A stretch of 64,000 bases of DNA, taken from assembly GCF_020520425.1 (NCBI RefSeq), contig NC_079489.1:15214001-15278000 (forward strand), read 5' to 3'. Below are positions 10,494 through 23,300 of this stretch, one piece after another. How positions within the stretch are numbered: position 1 is the stretch's first letter; every line of letters starts with the position of its first letter. Below the pieces are notes generated by a model, which was not told where the DNA came from, made no database searches, and was given only the letters and a program-made list of their open reading frames with translations. Both the position numbers and the translations under genes were made by a program. This DNA is from Spinacia oleracea (taxonomy: Eukaryota > Streptophyta > Magnoliopsida > Caryophyllales > Amaranthaceae).

Positions 10494-13339
10494 TCAAGGG
10501 GTTGACCCCAGAGGCAATAAGGCCAATTCAACATCGTCATCTTCATGATCTGATAATCTTCTGGGTTTGAGAGGTCGGCGAATAAACCTTAAGAAGCGAC
10601 TTAGTGGATCCTGCAGTCCTTCCATCTCATAGTGTCCAAATCGCCAATCTCGGTCAGCGTAAGGGCGCCATACAGGTTCATCAAGACCCCCTTTTAGAAA
10701 TAAAAATAAGGAAATTAATGGCCAATATATAATGGGATATAAGAGAGGGGGGGGGGGGGGGTGGGGGGGGGAACTATCTCAATAGGAACACAATGCAGAG
10801 AGAAAATATATTTACTTGTGCATGATAAACCCATCCTATCATCAAATATATTTTCTAAACACGAAACACAAAGCATTATCTAAGTTTGAAATTCCATTCA
10901 AATGAGTAAACAATAATCTCCATAACAATTTTGTGACATGCCCCCCACTATCTTAGTAAATACGTAGTAGGTCCTTTCATTTAGAACAACAATTGATGGC
11001 CAATATACAATGGGATGTAAGAAGAGAAAAAACTATCTCAACAGAAACACCATGCAGAGAAAAAATATAAGATTGAAATTCTATCCAAAAGGGTAAGTAA
11101 ATAATCTCCATAACAATTTTCTGACATGCCCCCCACTATCTTACTAAATACGTAGTAGGTCCTTTCAATTAGAACAACATTATCATTCTACCGATCCATT
11201 TTTATCAATTATAAATTTCATATCCAAAAGAGAGGGGAAAAAAATCAGTTTCAGTTAGGTACAAAACTACGAGAACATGGTTGTGCCATCTGGTACCTGC
11301 ATACATTAAACCATTTTTGTCCATCGCTCGATAGAAGGGCCTAGTTTTTTTTCCTTTAGCAGCTCTACGCAGTTCATACCATGCTTTCTCCCTGTCTTGA
11401 CGGGAGACTATTCCTGTAGTTGCGACCTGCAATTAACATGAGCATCGAAGGGAACCTGGGAATTAAATAAGGCAAGGCAACTGCTTGTGCCAAAGCAAAA
11501 TGGTAAAAGAACAGACAAAAGAAGCATAGTTACTTTGGAAAACAAATGGTAAGAGGGGCGTGGGACCCGGGCCAGATTATTGGCACGGTCAACCGATACA
11601 AGTCCAAACTTAGGTCCATATCCATCCGCCCATTCCCAGTTGTCAGAAATTGTCCAAAAGAAATAACCAATTATAGGGATACCCTGCATTACAAATATGA
11701 AAGGTAAGTGAGATTGAGAGATGGTCAAAATGATAAAGAACTGAAAAAACTCAAATTGAAATATACACAGAGAAAAGTCACAGTAAGAACCATAATCATG
11801 GCACCATAAATAGCGAGTAAGTGCTCCAGTATATATGGCCTTCTGATTAAGTCAGTTTCGTCAGCGACCCCATTTTCAGTAATAATAAACGGTATGTTTA
11901 AATGCTTGTATCTCTCATGGAACTGAAGAAGCATACGGAACAAGCCATCAGGATAGACCCCTCGTCCAGACTCACTGTATTCATCTGTCTCTACTAGCTT
12001 TAGTCCAGCACCACATACAGCTTCCTGATCAGCAACAACAACAAATAACTGAAGAAGTTAATTTCATCCTTTTGTAGGGACATGTTTTAGAAACAACTAA
12101 CCAGGGTAAACAACAACCTGCCCATAATAATTTAACCCAACATAGTCCATCTTCTTAGATATGCTGTCCATAAAGGGGTAAAGAGTCATGGAGTTGGCGA
12201 TTGTGACAGCAGCAATATCAAAGAGGCCATAGGGTCGCATAAATGAGACATGATGAGCAACACCAACAAGTGGCTTTGATAATTTGCTGCAAGAAAACAA
12301 TTTTATAAGTTAATAGCTATATAGATTTCCTTCTAGAGGCTTGCCCTGTTTAATAACTTGTATAGACAACAACAAATGACATTTAAACCACCATAAGATA
12401 CAACATCTGAAACTTGGGGAACCTAGTGGTGGTGAAAGTCTGCTCCTTGTTCTGAAAGAAACAATAAGCTCCTGTGATGATGAACCAAGCCAGAATGTCC
12501 CTTAGCAAAAGGAACACTTTCATAAACTCGTGATGCAGCATATAAATCAGTGCCCGTGATTCCGTGAATCATCACATCATTTTTGGAAGATAAAACATGA
12601 TTAACTTTTAGTTGCACCTATGTAGTCAGTGTTTCTAATAGGACTTGTTAACATAAGATCTTTGGCTTGATTTTCTCAGTTGTGCTCAGAAGTCTGAAGA
12701 AAAATAACCTGTGTTCATGGATGTAATCATATGCTTTTGAGTGTGCAATGGCAATCCAGTCCATGGTTTGATTGTATACACCAGTTGGTAGAGCAGAAGT
12801 TGCCGCCTCCAACATGTCAGGATTACCGCCAGGCCAAGCACCAGCACAGTATGTCAACATACAAAAGACATGAGGCTCATTAAATGTTACCCAGTAGTCT
12901 ACCACATCTGAAACACTGTCAACAACAACCCTGCAACAATAAACCACAGACCAAGTATTACTAAAAGGAATTCATATCAAGGGAATAAGTGAGAGAAATG
13001 TATAGTATGATCCAAATGAAAGCCTGGCATGACAGCTCCCACAGGTAGAGTATCAGTACAAAAAAAAGCTGAAAGCAGTTTACCTTGATGCACATTGTAT
13101 TAAATACAGACCTACTTTGTTACTTATTTGCCTTCACATAAATAATGAAAGCTGATAAATGACTTTCGATCAAGATCAACAGAATAGACACTTTCCAAAG
13201 CAAATTGAGTCACTTATTTTAGGCGAACTGAATCAAGCTTCCAGGATTTTATAAGGCAATTGCCCCCAATTTCCATAATTGTACAATGAAGTCTAGCAAT
13301 CTAGAATTCTAGATGGCTACTACTAGAAACTAGAAAGTC

Positions 13340-13370
<31 letters not shown>

Positions 13371-16300
13371 AAGCATGCAAAATAAATCGTGTTCATTGGG
13401 CCATATGTGAGGAAGGACTGGAAATATGAGAGAAGTGAGAACTTAATAAGATTTCAACAATACGATCCCCATGGTCAAAAAACTTTCCGAATGAAACAAA
13501 TTCTAATTCTAACTGAGTCTCCGAACTTAATTGAGGTGAAGCTAATTTAACTTGGTCATAAGTTAGAACTAACAGAAGCAACACAAATATTTGGTACAAT
13601 TATGCTTTGGAAATGGAGTGGGTAAGAGCATTGAGTTCTAGAAGGAAAATGGGCCAATGTCTATATCAGAAACCACTATTCTAAACATCTTTTTGGTGGA
13701 AGCAAAAATAAATAGATACACTAAAACCTAATAGAGAATCAAATGTTTAGATAATGATCATTTGATCTAGTCTGCCAGACTAATGTGACCGATGGCATGT
13801 ATGAACATAACAGCAATTTTATTTATGAACATCAAGCAGAGACTACAAAACAGAGGACAAGTTGTCCCATAATAGAAAAAACAGATTACAAATTAGCCGT
13901 TCCATTGAATTTTCCCCACTGAGTGTAACTGTTAAACTGTCTTAGCCCACGAGAAGCTAAATAGGTAATTACTCACTGTGTTCCACAATGATGTTCAATT
14001 TAGAATTTTGACACTATTCACATTGAAGAGAATCTTCTAAATTATTTCCAATAAGAAAAAACATATTCATGTGGGGTCTTGTATGATTCGTCTAAATGAG
14101 TACTATAATAATATCAAAATTTTATAATTTTTGTTATTGTATAATTAGAGATATAATGATATATAATGTGCATCGCAAACGTAAAGGTAGAAATTGGAAC
14201 ATCATTATGGAACGGAGGGAGTATATCACACAGAAAATCACTAATTAAAGTAGTTCCTGAGAAGATTCGTGCATTCTGTTCCTTACACATTACACGACAC
14301 CACAGAATCTCGATAAAAGCATGCCACATCTTATCATTTTCCCTTTCAAACCCACAAAGAAAATATCAGATCCAAAACAGTACAAGAGAAAACCCGGAAC
14401 TCCCTATACACAGCAGAAAGGAACTTTTTTTTCTGAGAAGAAAAAGGCACGTAAGTTGGTTGGAAAAACATTAAAAGACAGGGAGTCCACTGAAGATGTT
14501 AATCACCCTTCAAAGACACACTTATAATCATCAAGGTATGAGGATAAAGAGAAGGAAGAAAACCTAGTAAAATGCATGAAGTAATCAACAGTTCTCTCCA
14601 ATTTCCACCCTCCATACTCTCCAGCCCATGGAGGAAGTGAATGGTGGAACAGGGTCAGCATCACCTTCATTCCATATGACCGAACCCTATGGATGATCCA
14701 CTTATACCTCTCTAATGCTGCAAAATTAACCTAAAATAAAAGAGTATACATATTAGTATAAATAACAAAAGGACTGGTGCTTGAAGGTTTCAAATGGCTG
14801 ATGAAGCATAAATACAACTGAGTAAAAATATATAGATAAACAGAAATCGTGATGGAACATGTTTAATGAGCTCCATCCTTTCTGATTGTCATAAATAGCA
14901 TAAGAGTTCAGATATGAATAATGCAGCGGGAAGACAAGACATGTATTTGAACAGGACTTACAGCTTCATTGAGATCACCAGTTGGCTCGTTTGGCATGAT
15001 TCTTGTCCAATCAACACCCATGCGGAAGACGGTGACACCGGTGTTTTTCGCAAGCTTGAGCTCTGTATCAGGATCAGACCAAAACCTCAGTCTCTCCTCC
15101 CTGACACAAATTTCAAGCAATGTAAAACATCGTTCCATATAATGCTAAGTATCTAAATTTGAGCTTGAGCTCCTTAAAAGAACCTCTAATTAGAGCAATA
15201 CAGAAATAGAACTGTAATACATGAAATAAATTATACCAATAGAGGTGTAGACATTTGAACTTACGGGCGCGGAACATTGTGCCATGCAGCCACATTGCGG
15301 TTGCATTCACTGGCTGGAGCTTGCTCTTCTTCTTCGTCTTCTTCTTCTTCAACTGTTTTCTCAAACCCTCTTATCATTGCTTCCATAGCTATCTTAAGAG
15401 TTTTCTTTTTCTTCGATTTATCCTTAGCTTCTGCAGGTACAGCTGGTTGAGACCCACCATCTCCTGCAGCTGAAGCTATAAGAGCATCAGCCGGTTGCTG
15501 CAGTGCAGCTTCAGATTCTTCATCAACCTTTTCTTCTGCAAATTGAAGCCAAGCATCATTGAGCTTATCCTCTACATGAGCTGGTGCTGTTGCCAACCCA
15601 AAGAAGAACTCAGGTTCCCCGTCTGGAAGAAAAAATAACATGATAATGAGTTCCAAAGAGCTAACATTTCCTTCAGAAATGGAAAAAGAAATCATACATT
15701 TAGTAAATACAGTTCGTAAAAGAGAAATAGTCTAGGAGCAATAAATCTTAGCTTTTGATTCCAGATATTATACACAAGGTGCTTGTTCATTGAGAGTGGT
15801 AGTGCATTAGTCACACATGGGTCCTTCCATTAATAAGTCATTCACCACGCATAACAAGTTTTCACCTTACAAAAATATGTTTCAGGAAAATGAGTTCACA
15901 GTTTGGACAAGGGCCAGTGAACTGAAATAAGGCCACAAGTTCAGATAAAGGCTACCAAGTTAATTTTCAACTAAACATTAAGTTCTAAATAAGTTCACAA
16001 CTCACAGGTTATCAACTTTAAATAAGGGAAGCTTAAATAACGATAACTTCAAACAAGGGTCAATACGTTCAAAACTTCAAATGAGGAGTTTTCAGGTGAA
16101 TGAACAAAGGTCAATATACTCCGTGGCTCCTACGTCTTTGATCAAGCTAAGGTACAAAGTCAACAGAATTTATAATCCACCTTGAATCAAATATCTGACA
16201 TAAAATCATTAAAAAAAACGTTAACATTTCACTTCATGAGGTTCTCCAGATTGTGTTTAGGAATCCAATTCTTGAAGATGAAATTCTGACATTCAATTCA

Positions 16301-18767
16301 AAATAACCTGCTTCGATAAAAATTTAAATTTATTTCCAGTGTTAACCATTTGAGAGATAGAGCGATGCCGCCGTAGCCCGTAGGACAGCTTAAAACCAAC
16401 ACTTAAAATCTCTCTGCTAAAGTGGATTTCTCAAAGAACTGGTAAAATTTTCTCTTGCAGATTCTATGTTTTGATTCTTCTTTTTTTAAGGTAACTGAAT
16501 TAGATACTTGTCCTCGGCCTTTTTCTACTCTAAATCTCATCCAACAGACAATGCATTGACCCAAACTCCCAAAAAAAAAGTTAAAAAATCCTTTAAAATT
16601 CATTTAAAAGGACTAGAGTTAGATGTCGAACTCTATAATTCAAAAAACTAAGCACTTGATGTCGTTGCCACTGGAACTAAGGGAGAGAAATTACTTCAAA
16701 ATTTAATTGTGAGATACCATTTCCAAGGGGGGCAATGACATCAATGAAAAATGTGGCTTTACTGATAACTGGAAGAGGGCAGAAATTGCCTATGACTACC
16801 CAAGGATTTAAATGACCTGTATATAGTATCGTTTGAAATTCTCAACTTTTAAGAACCGTTAAAATGGTGTATTTGAATGAAATCCAAATTCCATGAATTT
16901 CCAAACGTCAACTTTGGTTCAAATCCTAAATTTTAAATGGCGTACTTCTTCCCAAATAAGCATCAGGATAAACATAGTGCTGGATGAGGAGAGGAAAGGG
17001 TAACATTTGGAAGGAGTTCAAGTCCTTTTATATGTGAAAGATCATATCCACCAAAATTGGAGGAACTTAAACTAAAAAGATGCTGCATAGCAGACACTGA
17101 TGACAATAACTTGATATTTTTACTGCAGATGATTAAAATTTTAATACCTAAGTCTGAGATTGGACCTTTGCCAAACCATCTTCCAAACATAGCTTACGGG
17201 TAATTGGGTATCAGGATATGCCCCCTCAAACCACTTTCTCAGAGGCATGTTTCATTTCTTTTTCTTTTGTTCTTACAAATAAATAAAACTTCCACTCAGT
17301 ATGTAATTATGTACGATCAAAGAAACTAATAAAGTAGAGTCCTAAAAGCTCAGAATAAAGCCTTGGAAAAAGAAAATTAGTTAATCACACATTACAATAC
17401 ATCAATGTAAAGGAACCCCGGATAGATAACCTAGACGGACTAGAATAGCACCAATGTGGCGCAAGGTGCACTACTATATCCTACAAAACCTGCAAGACCA
17501 GTTACTGCATTCTGAAAAGTTATGTTATTTCTCTGTAACTGAAAAGGCTGAAATAATAGCTGAAAAGCAGATTTTCACAAAAATCTCAGCTCTCCAAACA
17601 CTTATGGACTACATAGTTACATGAGAGACACGTAGATGTAACAAAATCAAAGGCCAATAGACCCACTATATTACTAAGGTAAGGCAATAACATTTGCCCT
17701 TCTGTTCTAGTCATCTACATCGTCACAAAATGAATATGGCTTTCACAAATATATGCAAATGTTGCAGTGAGTGATGCCTCAAATCCATGGGCCAGATAGT
17801 CAGTTCATCAGTACACAGTCATCCGGCTACCACAAGTAAACCGGGACAGGGAGTTCACAACGCCTAGTATTTTTATTTAGTCTATTATTGTAATGTAGTA
17901 GAAGTATATAGGCTCCTTTTCTGAAGAAATACTAGGTATTCTGGCCTCTCCTACATAATCAGATTTCTCTTTAACTACGGGCTAACACACATTGTTTGTT
18001 TAACACGTAAAATCCTCGTATTCATAATTTTATACTCCCATTTCTATTTACTTTGTCGTGACTATCTAACAAATATATTAATGCCTTATAGGACAAAACA
18101 ATCCCTCAATTTCAAATTATTTTCACTTAAACAACTCCCTATTCCATACTCCATTTCAAATTACTTAACTTAAACAACTCATTTTCATAAGCATTACAAT
18201 TGAAAGCATCAATATAATATTACTCGTCACTTTAGAATAGCAATGCCTAGATTCGCGAGTTTTTAGTGTTTCCGAACTTACATTACTACTCTAGTTTCTC
18301 TTAGCTTGAATTTTCAATTTCCGAACCGAATAAGTCTACATTAACATCCGGTATTGATCAATCTCACACACATCTTCGGCCGCTAAAAGTCAAAAGTGGC
18401 GTACTCCGTATTATATAGTGATGGTATAAGTACTTAACTAACAGTCTAACATTCCTCCGCCACAAAAATTGTCACAATTTAATCACTCAATTAAAACAAA
18501 ATTAATCAAAAACATCAATTAATTTTACTCAAGCAACAAACACAATAATACTAAGCTAAACTGAAATTGAATTGAAATTAGCAATTAACCTTCCGGATTA
18601 ACGTTGAAAACAGCAAGATTATCAGCAGACTCATCAATAGGGGAATTGAAAGGGAGGAGACTCTTCTTGCGAAACCGAGAGAAAGAGAAAGCATTGGCTG
18701 CAAATGTTAACGATACTAGTACTCCGGCGAACTTCGTCGCCGTTACCAAGAGCTCAACAATGGCCAT
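10494..18767 (-). CDS. SFR2: SFR2 galactolipid:galactolipid galactosyltransferase (GH1 fold)
   Basis: Ten exons encode 647 residues: 18767-18590, 15622-15265, 15100-14962, 14730-14564, 12930-12709, 12286-12118, 12024-11791, 11683-11534, 11426-11297 and 10690-10494. In Arabidopsis SFR2 sits in the outer chloroplast envelope and moves galactose between monogalactolipids during freezing, giving oligogalactolipids. The N-terminus (hydrophobic segment, then FSRFRKKS and SPIDES) and the FFFGLATAPAH block match that protein as I recall it. The GH1 acid/base is Glu299 in VTFNEPH and the nucleophile is Glu461 in ITENGV. The C-terminal WRPYADRDWRFGHYEMEGLQ block is an SFR2 trait absent from ordinary beta-glucosidases. 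The linker in exon 2 is about 32 residues longer than in Arabidopsis and carries a KSKKKK patch and an acidic EEEEDEEEE run. The gene is divergent from BIO2. Introns 1 and 4 are long; intron 4 holds a MITE and a 22-C run. Confidence 0.95.
10720..11185. repeat. tandem duplication in SFR2 intron 9
   Basis: Two diverged units, about 10720-10993 and 10994-11185, share GGCCAATATA, GACATGCCCCCCACTATCTT and TACGTAGTAGGTCCTTTCA in the same order. The first unit also contains a G-run at 10747-10771. Wholly intronic. Confidence 0.7.
13972..14221. mobile_element. Stowaway-type MITE in SFR2 intron 4
   Basis: A 250-bp element with imperfect inverted ends (left CTCACTGTGTTCCACAATGA; right TCATTATGGAACGGAGGGAG) flanked by TA. 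The interior shares a segment around ATTTATAATTTTT and AATTAGAGATAT with the elements at 26946, 34711, 51388 and 55740, so these form one family. Confidence 0.7.
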
Positions 18768-19144
18768 TTCTGTGTTAAGGAGAGAGAAAGAGAGAAGGAG
18801 ATGAAGGAGATGAAGGAAGAACAGTGTATGAGCCACTTGTTAATAAGCGTGGTTAATGCTGCTATTTTTGGATTGGGGTGGATTAATTTGGACGGATTCA
18901 TAATAAAACTCCATGTTTTTTGTTTGAATTTCTGGTAATTCATAAAGGCTCTTTGAAAGGGAATTTCTGTGGATGATACGATACCAGTTTCTGGATATGG
19001 CCTGGGTCAATCTAGTAGGGAGTTCCAGGTGGCGGACTCAAGGGTGCACTACCAGGTTTAGCGAAAATTATTAAATTAATTAGCATTATTAATTAGCATG
19101 GTTCTCTAGTCAAATCGCAAGTTCGCAACATTTTTGTCAATTTT
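18768..19144. other. SFR2 5' leader and divergent spacer
   Basis: It holds the purine-rich SFR2 leader (CT-rich on the mRNA strand). An in-frame upstream ATG at 18836 would add 23 mostly hydrophobic residues to SFR2. No other gene seen. Confidence 0.5.
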
Positions 19145-19160
19145 CGTACATCTTTATCTT

Positions 19161-19543
19161 TTTTTTTTAGGGAACTCTTTAGGGCGAGATTAAATTAAAT
19201 CAGCCGCAGCTAAACATACAACTTTGTCCGAAATACGTCTTCCCACACTCTCGTCCCAAACTCCCAAGGGTGGAAGTGGGCTAGTGCGTGGGCTAACTTA
19301 TTACCACTACGTTTAACAAAGGACCACTCTACTTAAATAAACCTAGAACATAATACTAAGATGTCATCAATAATAAGACCAAAGCTATTGCATCCATTCG
19401 ACTTTCCTTGAAGAGCTTTTATAACCAACTGGCTATCACTCTCAACAATTACTTGCTGCAGACCCAAGTTTTTGCTCACTTCTAGACCGAGCTTAATCGC
19501 TTGAGCCTCGGCCACTTTCGTGTCCCACTTCTCACAACCCTGC
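19161..19543 (-). mobile_element. 5'-truncated LINE fragment with RNase H-like domain
   Basis: A 383-bp retroposed piece on the - strand. It is flanked by a perfect 16-bp direct repeat, CGTACATCTTTATCTT, at 19145-19160 and 19544-19559. It ends in a short A tail (T run at 19161-19168 on +). The - strand reads as part of a plant RVT_3 RNase H domain: AEAQAIKLGLEVSKNLG, VIVESDSQLVIKAL, then, past one in-frame stop, FVKRSGNKLAHALAH and a typical RVWEDV end. This is the C-terminal part of the ORF2-type protein of non-LTR elements. It is a dead-on-arrival copy between SFR2 and BIO2. Confidence 0.85.
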
Positions 19544-19559
19544 CGTACATCTTTATCTT

Positions 19560-20379
19560 ATTATATCACCATCTATGAATGAGGTGTTTTTACGGTCCTT
19601 GTTCAAACTGAAATATAAATATTTTCTTAACATTTAAAATATTTATGCAAAAAACACTCATTAGAAAAACGGAATTTACAGAATGGTTAGTTCTATAATT
19701 GGAAAACTCGAGTGAGTTATTCATGCGATGTCAACATAAAGTAAATTGTAAGGTAGTTGTTCGCAAAGTTGAATAAAGTAAATGACCTTTTGTTGTTCCC
19801 CTATGCAATATACTATAATACCCTTAATAAGTTTTAATTTAATTTAATTATAATAATTCTAAAAACTGATAATTAATATCTTATTGTAAAAAATGAAATT
19901 TCAATGCACCTGACAACCAAAAGTCAACAACACTTTAATTTAATTCCTATAGAAAACATGAAATCAATTATTAATGCAGTCTAATTTGGATTTGGATTTG
20001 GATTTGTTTATGAATATGGGTTCGGGTCTGACTCATACGGAGTACCGTGCAACTTTTTTGGATTCAGTCTACGTATGAGTCTACAAGAGGAGGTTCCCTC
20101 CAAAGGCTCACCTACTTATCCACCTACCTACCTACCTAATTATACGGAGCACTTCACTGTGCATCAACTACTCCAATCCCTCTTCGTAAGCCCCTCTAAA
20201 GTCTCACCATTGAAAACTATTCCTCAAGCCTTCAAACATTGAACCCCTTTACAATATCATTCTACATTACAAATTTTAAACCTTAACTTCCCCAAAAAAA
20301 CATCTAATTCAGTTGTTAGATTAACCCCTCTTTCTCTCTCCTCGAAAAAACAGAGGAGAAAGTAGAGGCGGAAGAAACA
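19560..20379. other. BIO2 upstream region
   Basis: No gene seen. It holds a GATTTG/GGATTT simple repeat near 19987-20007, a short ACCT repeat near 20115-20135, and a CT-rich leader with a GAGGAGAAAG complement just before the BIO2 ATG that could form a hairpin. I cannot place a TATA box with confidence. Confidence 0.45.
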
Positions 20380-23300
20380 ATGTTGTGGATGAGATCCATA
20401 CGCCACACTCTAAAACCCCAATCCTTGGGGTTCCATTTTTGTTGGTATTCTTCTTCTACTTCTTCTTCTGCATCTGCTGCGGCTGTTGAAGCTGCCAGAA
20501 CTATTCAAGATGGCCCCCGCAATGATTGGACTCGCCCTCAGATTAAATCCATCTATGATTCTCCCATTCTAGACCTTCTCTTTCATGGGGTAATTTTTAC
20601 ACTTTTTCTTTCTGTTTTGTAAGCCCCCACTTGCTTTTTATTGACAGTGATGTAGATGGGATTGCCCACAGCTTTACCAATTAAGCTAGTTGAATCTATT
20701 TTGAGCTTAGCGTAATTAACATTCTAGATTTTATGGCTATACTTGTAGTTATTGTGTTGTTTGGTGGCTTTGTGAAAAACCCCACTTCTAATTTGGAGAA
20801 ATTGGTATAGGAAAAAGTTGGAGTTTTGACAAAGTTTGATTTTGATACAATATATGGTTAAATTTTGTTTAATCTTGTGTAACTAAGTTGGTTTCTATAG
20901 TTATTTCCTTTATGGGTTAGTGTTGGTTGCATTTGATTCTTTGAAGTTGAATAATTGGCTAGTCTTAAGCTTGCAGTATTGATTGATCTACCTGTGGGGA
21001 AATCATGTACAAATGGGAAACAAGTATCTTCAAACAAATACTATTACTTAGGTGTTGCTTGACGAAAATCACGTGTTTGTGCTTAATCTAAATTGATTTA
21101 ATGTAGCTCTTTGAGCCTCAGACACAGTCACCCACTTAAGAGGATATTGACGTCTTACTGTATCAAGAATTCAACCTCTGTTTGCCATTCTTTAGCGCGT
21201 TTTATTGGTCTGGTTAGAGTATTAAGACTCGTGGCTGGTTGTGGTTTGCTTTGTAAATGGGGTATTTCCATGAGAACATGAATGGAGTTTGGTGATTGCT
21301 GCATTGCTGACACTACCTAGTGAGCACACAAATAGAGACGGTCGTGGAATTAAGTGAATGCTACACCTTCATAACTCCAAAAGCCGGGATCTATGTTTAG
21401 TCCCCATTGTGTTAACTTATATGCCAACCTCGTCATTTATTGGTTTTTCCAAAATGAGTCATGAAAGATATAATGAACATCCTGTCTTCACATGGATCAG
21501 GGGTCAGATGGGAAAATAGCAATTGGATGATGACTTTGGTTCACTAGATGGCTTCAATCAACATACTTTGGTTTGTTTGCTTTTGCTCAGTGGAAATACA
21601 ACATTTTTTCTCAGAATATAATGAACGGTTGTACAATTTTTCTTGGCCTACATAATTCTAAAATGTTACTTCCAGCATATGGTGGTCGATGCTTTTGTAG
21701 TATTATATATTTGTATCATTTGTTTAATCTAATACTTTTTGCTTCTTCTTTAGGCTACGCGCCTCTCTTTGTTGTTTTCTTTGTGTTTTTACTAAATTGA
21801 CAAAATGATCTTCCCAAGTTCCAACAGTACAACTTGTTCACACTTCCACTGCCTGTATTGGATTGATTGTCTCGTGAGTCTCATCATCTAATTTCTTATG
21901 GGAAATGGTATTGCAGGCCCAAGTTCATAGACATGCTCACAATTTTAGAGAAGTTCAACAATGCACTCTTCTCTCCATTAAGACTGGAGGCTGCAGTGAG
22001 GATTGTTCATATTGCCCACAGTCTTCTCGATATGGCACTGGGGTGAAGGCTGAAAAGATGATGAAAAAGGACACAGTCATAGAGGCAGCGAAGAAGGTGA
22101 CACTTTCTCCACATATTTTTATAAGACACTAGTTTGATTTAATATTTAAAACAAGTACTTCATTTCATTCTTTTACCTGTTCTAGTTTCAAGTATAAGAT
22201 GCTGACATATACATTGAGTTCACTACCCGAACTTCACATGAAGATAAACTAGTCCCTCCGTCCCAGAATAGTTTTACACTTATCACGGCACACAGTGGGC
22301 TTTTTTACTGGAATGTGAGAGAGTGTGAGGCCCTAACTTTGTGGTAGTCGAAAGAGAGAAAATTAAAATAACTCGTGGGCTCTTTCCGAAAATAGAGGTA
22401 TAAAAACTAATTTGGGACGGATGAAAATGGTGTAAAAACTAGTTTGGGACGGAGGGAGTATTAGTCAAATGTAATATTTTTTTTAATGTAATTAACAGTT
22501 TGACGCTGGCAATACAATTCAGATCCTAAGCCTTGAATGGATGAAGAAGGAAATATCATGAGTTATAGCCTATAGTTAGATGGACCTATTTAGTGAATGT
22601 ACTCCCTCCGGGTTTTTTAGTTTACTCACTTTCCTTTTCAATCAACACACTTTACTCTTACTACTTTAGACATTGGACTCACCTCTATTTTTACTAGAAG
22701 ACCCCCTTGTGGTCCCAAATTATAAGACAGCTCATAAATTAATGTGAAGTCATCCATAATACTTTCTCATCACGAAAGGAAGAACCGAGAAATGGAACTA
22801 TTGTTGCTCCTGCTGTGCTTTACTTTATTGGAGATATGTGGCAAATCTGTTCAGCTTTATGTTTGGGTTGACCAATGCTTGTTGGTATCTGATAATCTAT
22901 TAATCATGGTTAATTACTTAGAATAGCAGACTGATGAAAAACTGCCAGGAAGTCACCTTTGTCCTTCAATTTTGTTCCTTAGGCACTTTGCAGTATGCGC
23001 ATAATTCGTTGAAGTGCAATTGTGTACTTTTGTTTCTTCCCTGTCTATGTTATTTATTGGCATGTTTTCCTAAACTGGCAGGCAAAAGAGGCGGGAAGTA
23101 CACGATTCTGCATGGGTGCTGCTTGGAGGGACACTGTAGGGCGGAAGACTAACTTTAACCAAATTCTTGAACATGTGAAAGAAATAAGGTGATGATGATT
23201 GATCATTCAGAATTTTTTATTTGATGTACTTTAAAACAGTAAACCCCCCCCCCCCCCCCCCCACCCCGAGAACAAAAAAATAAGTGAATAAACCATGCTT

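Noticed and set aside
20330-20380. Hairpin in the BIO2 leader as a riboswitch-like control
   Set aside because: Only a short CT/GA stem is visible; nothing resembles a known plant riboswitch.
22601-22640. CTCCCTCCGGGTTTTTTAGT as the left end of another MITE in BIO2 intron 2
   Set aside because: No matching inverse end was found within several hundred bases; at most a truncated piece.
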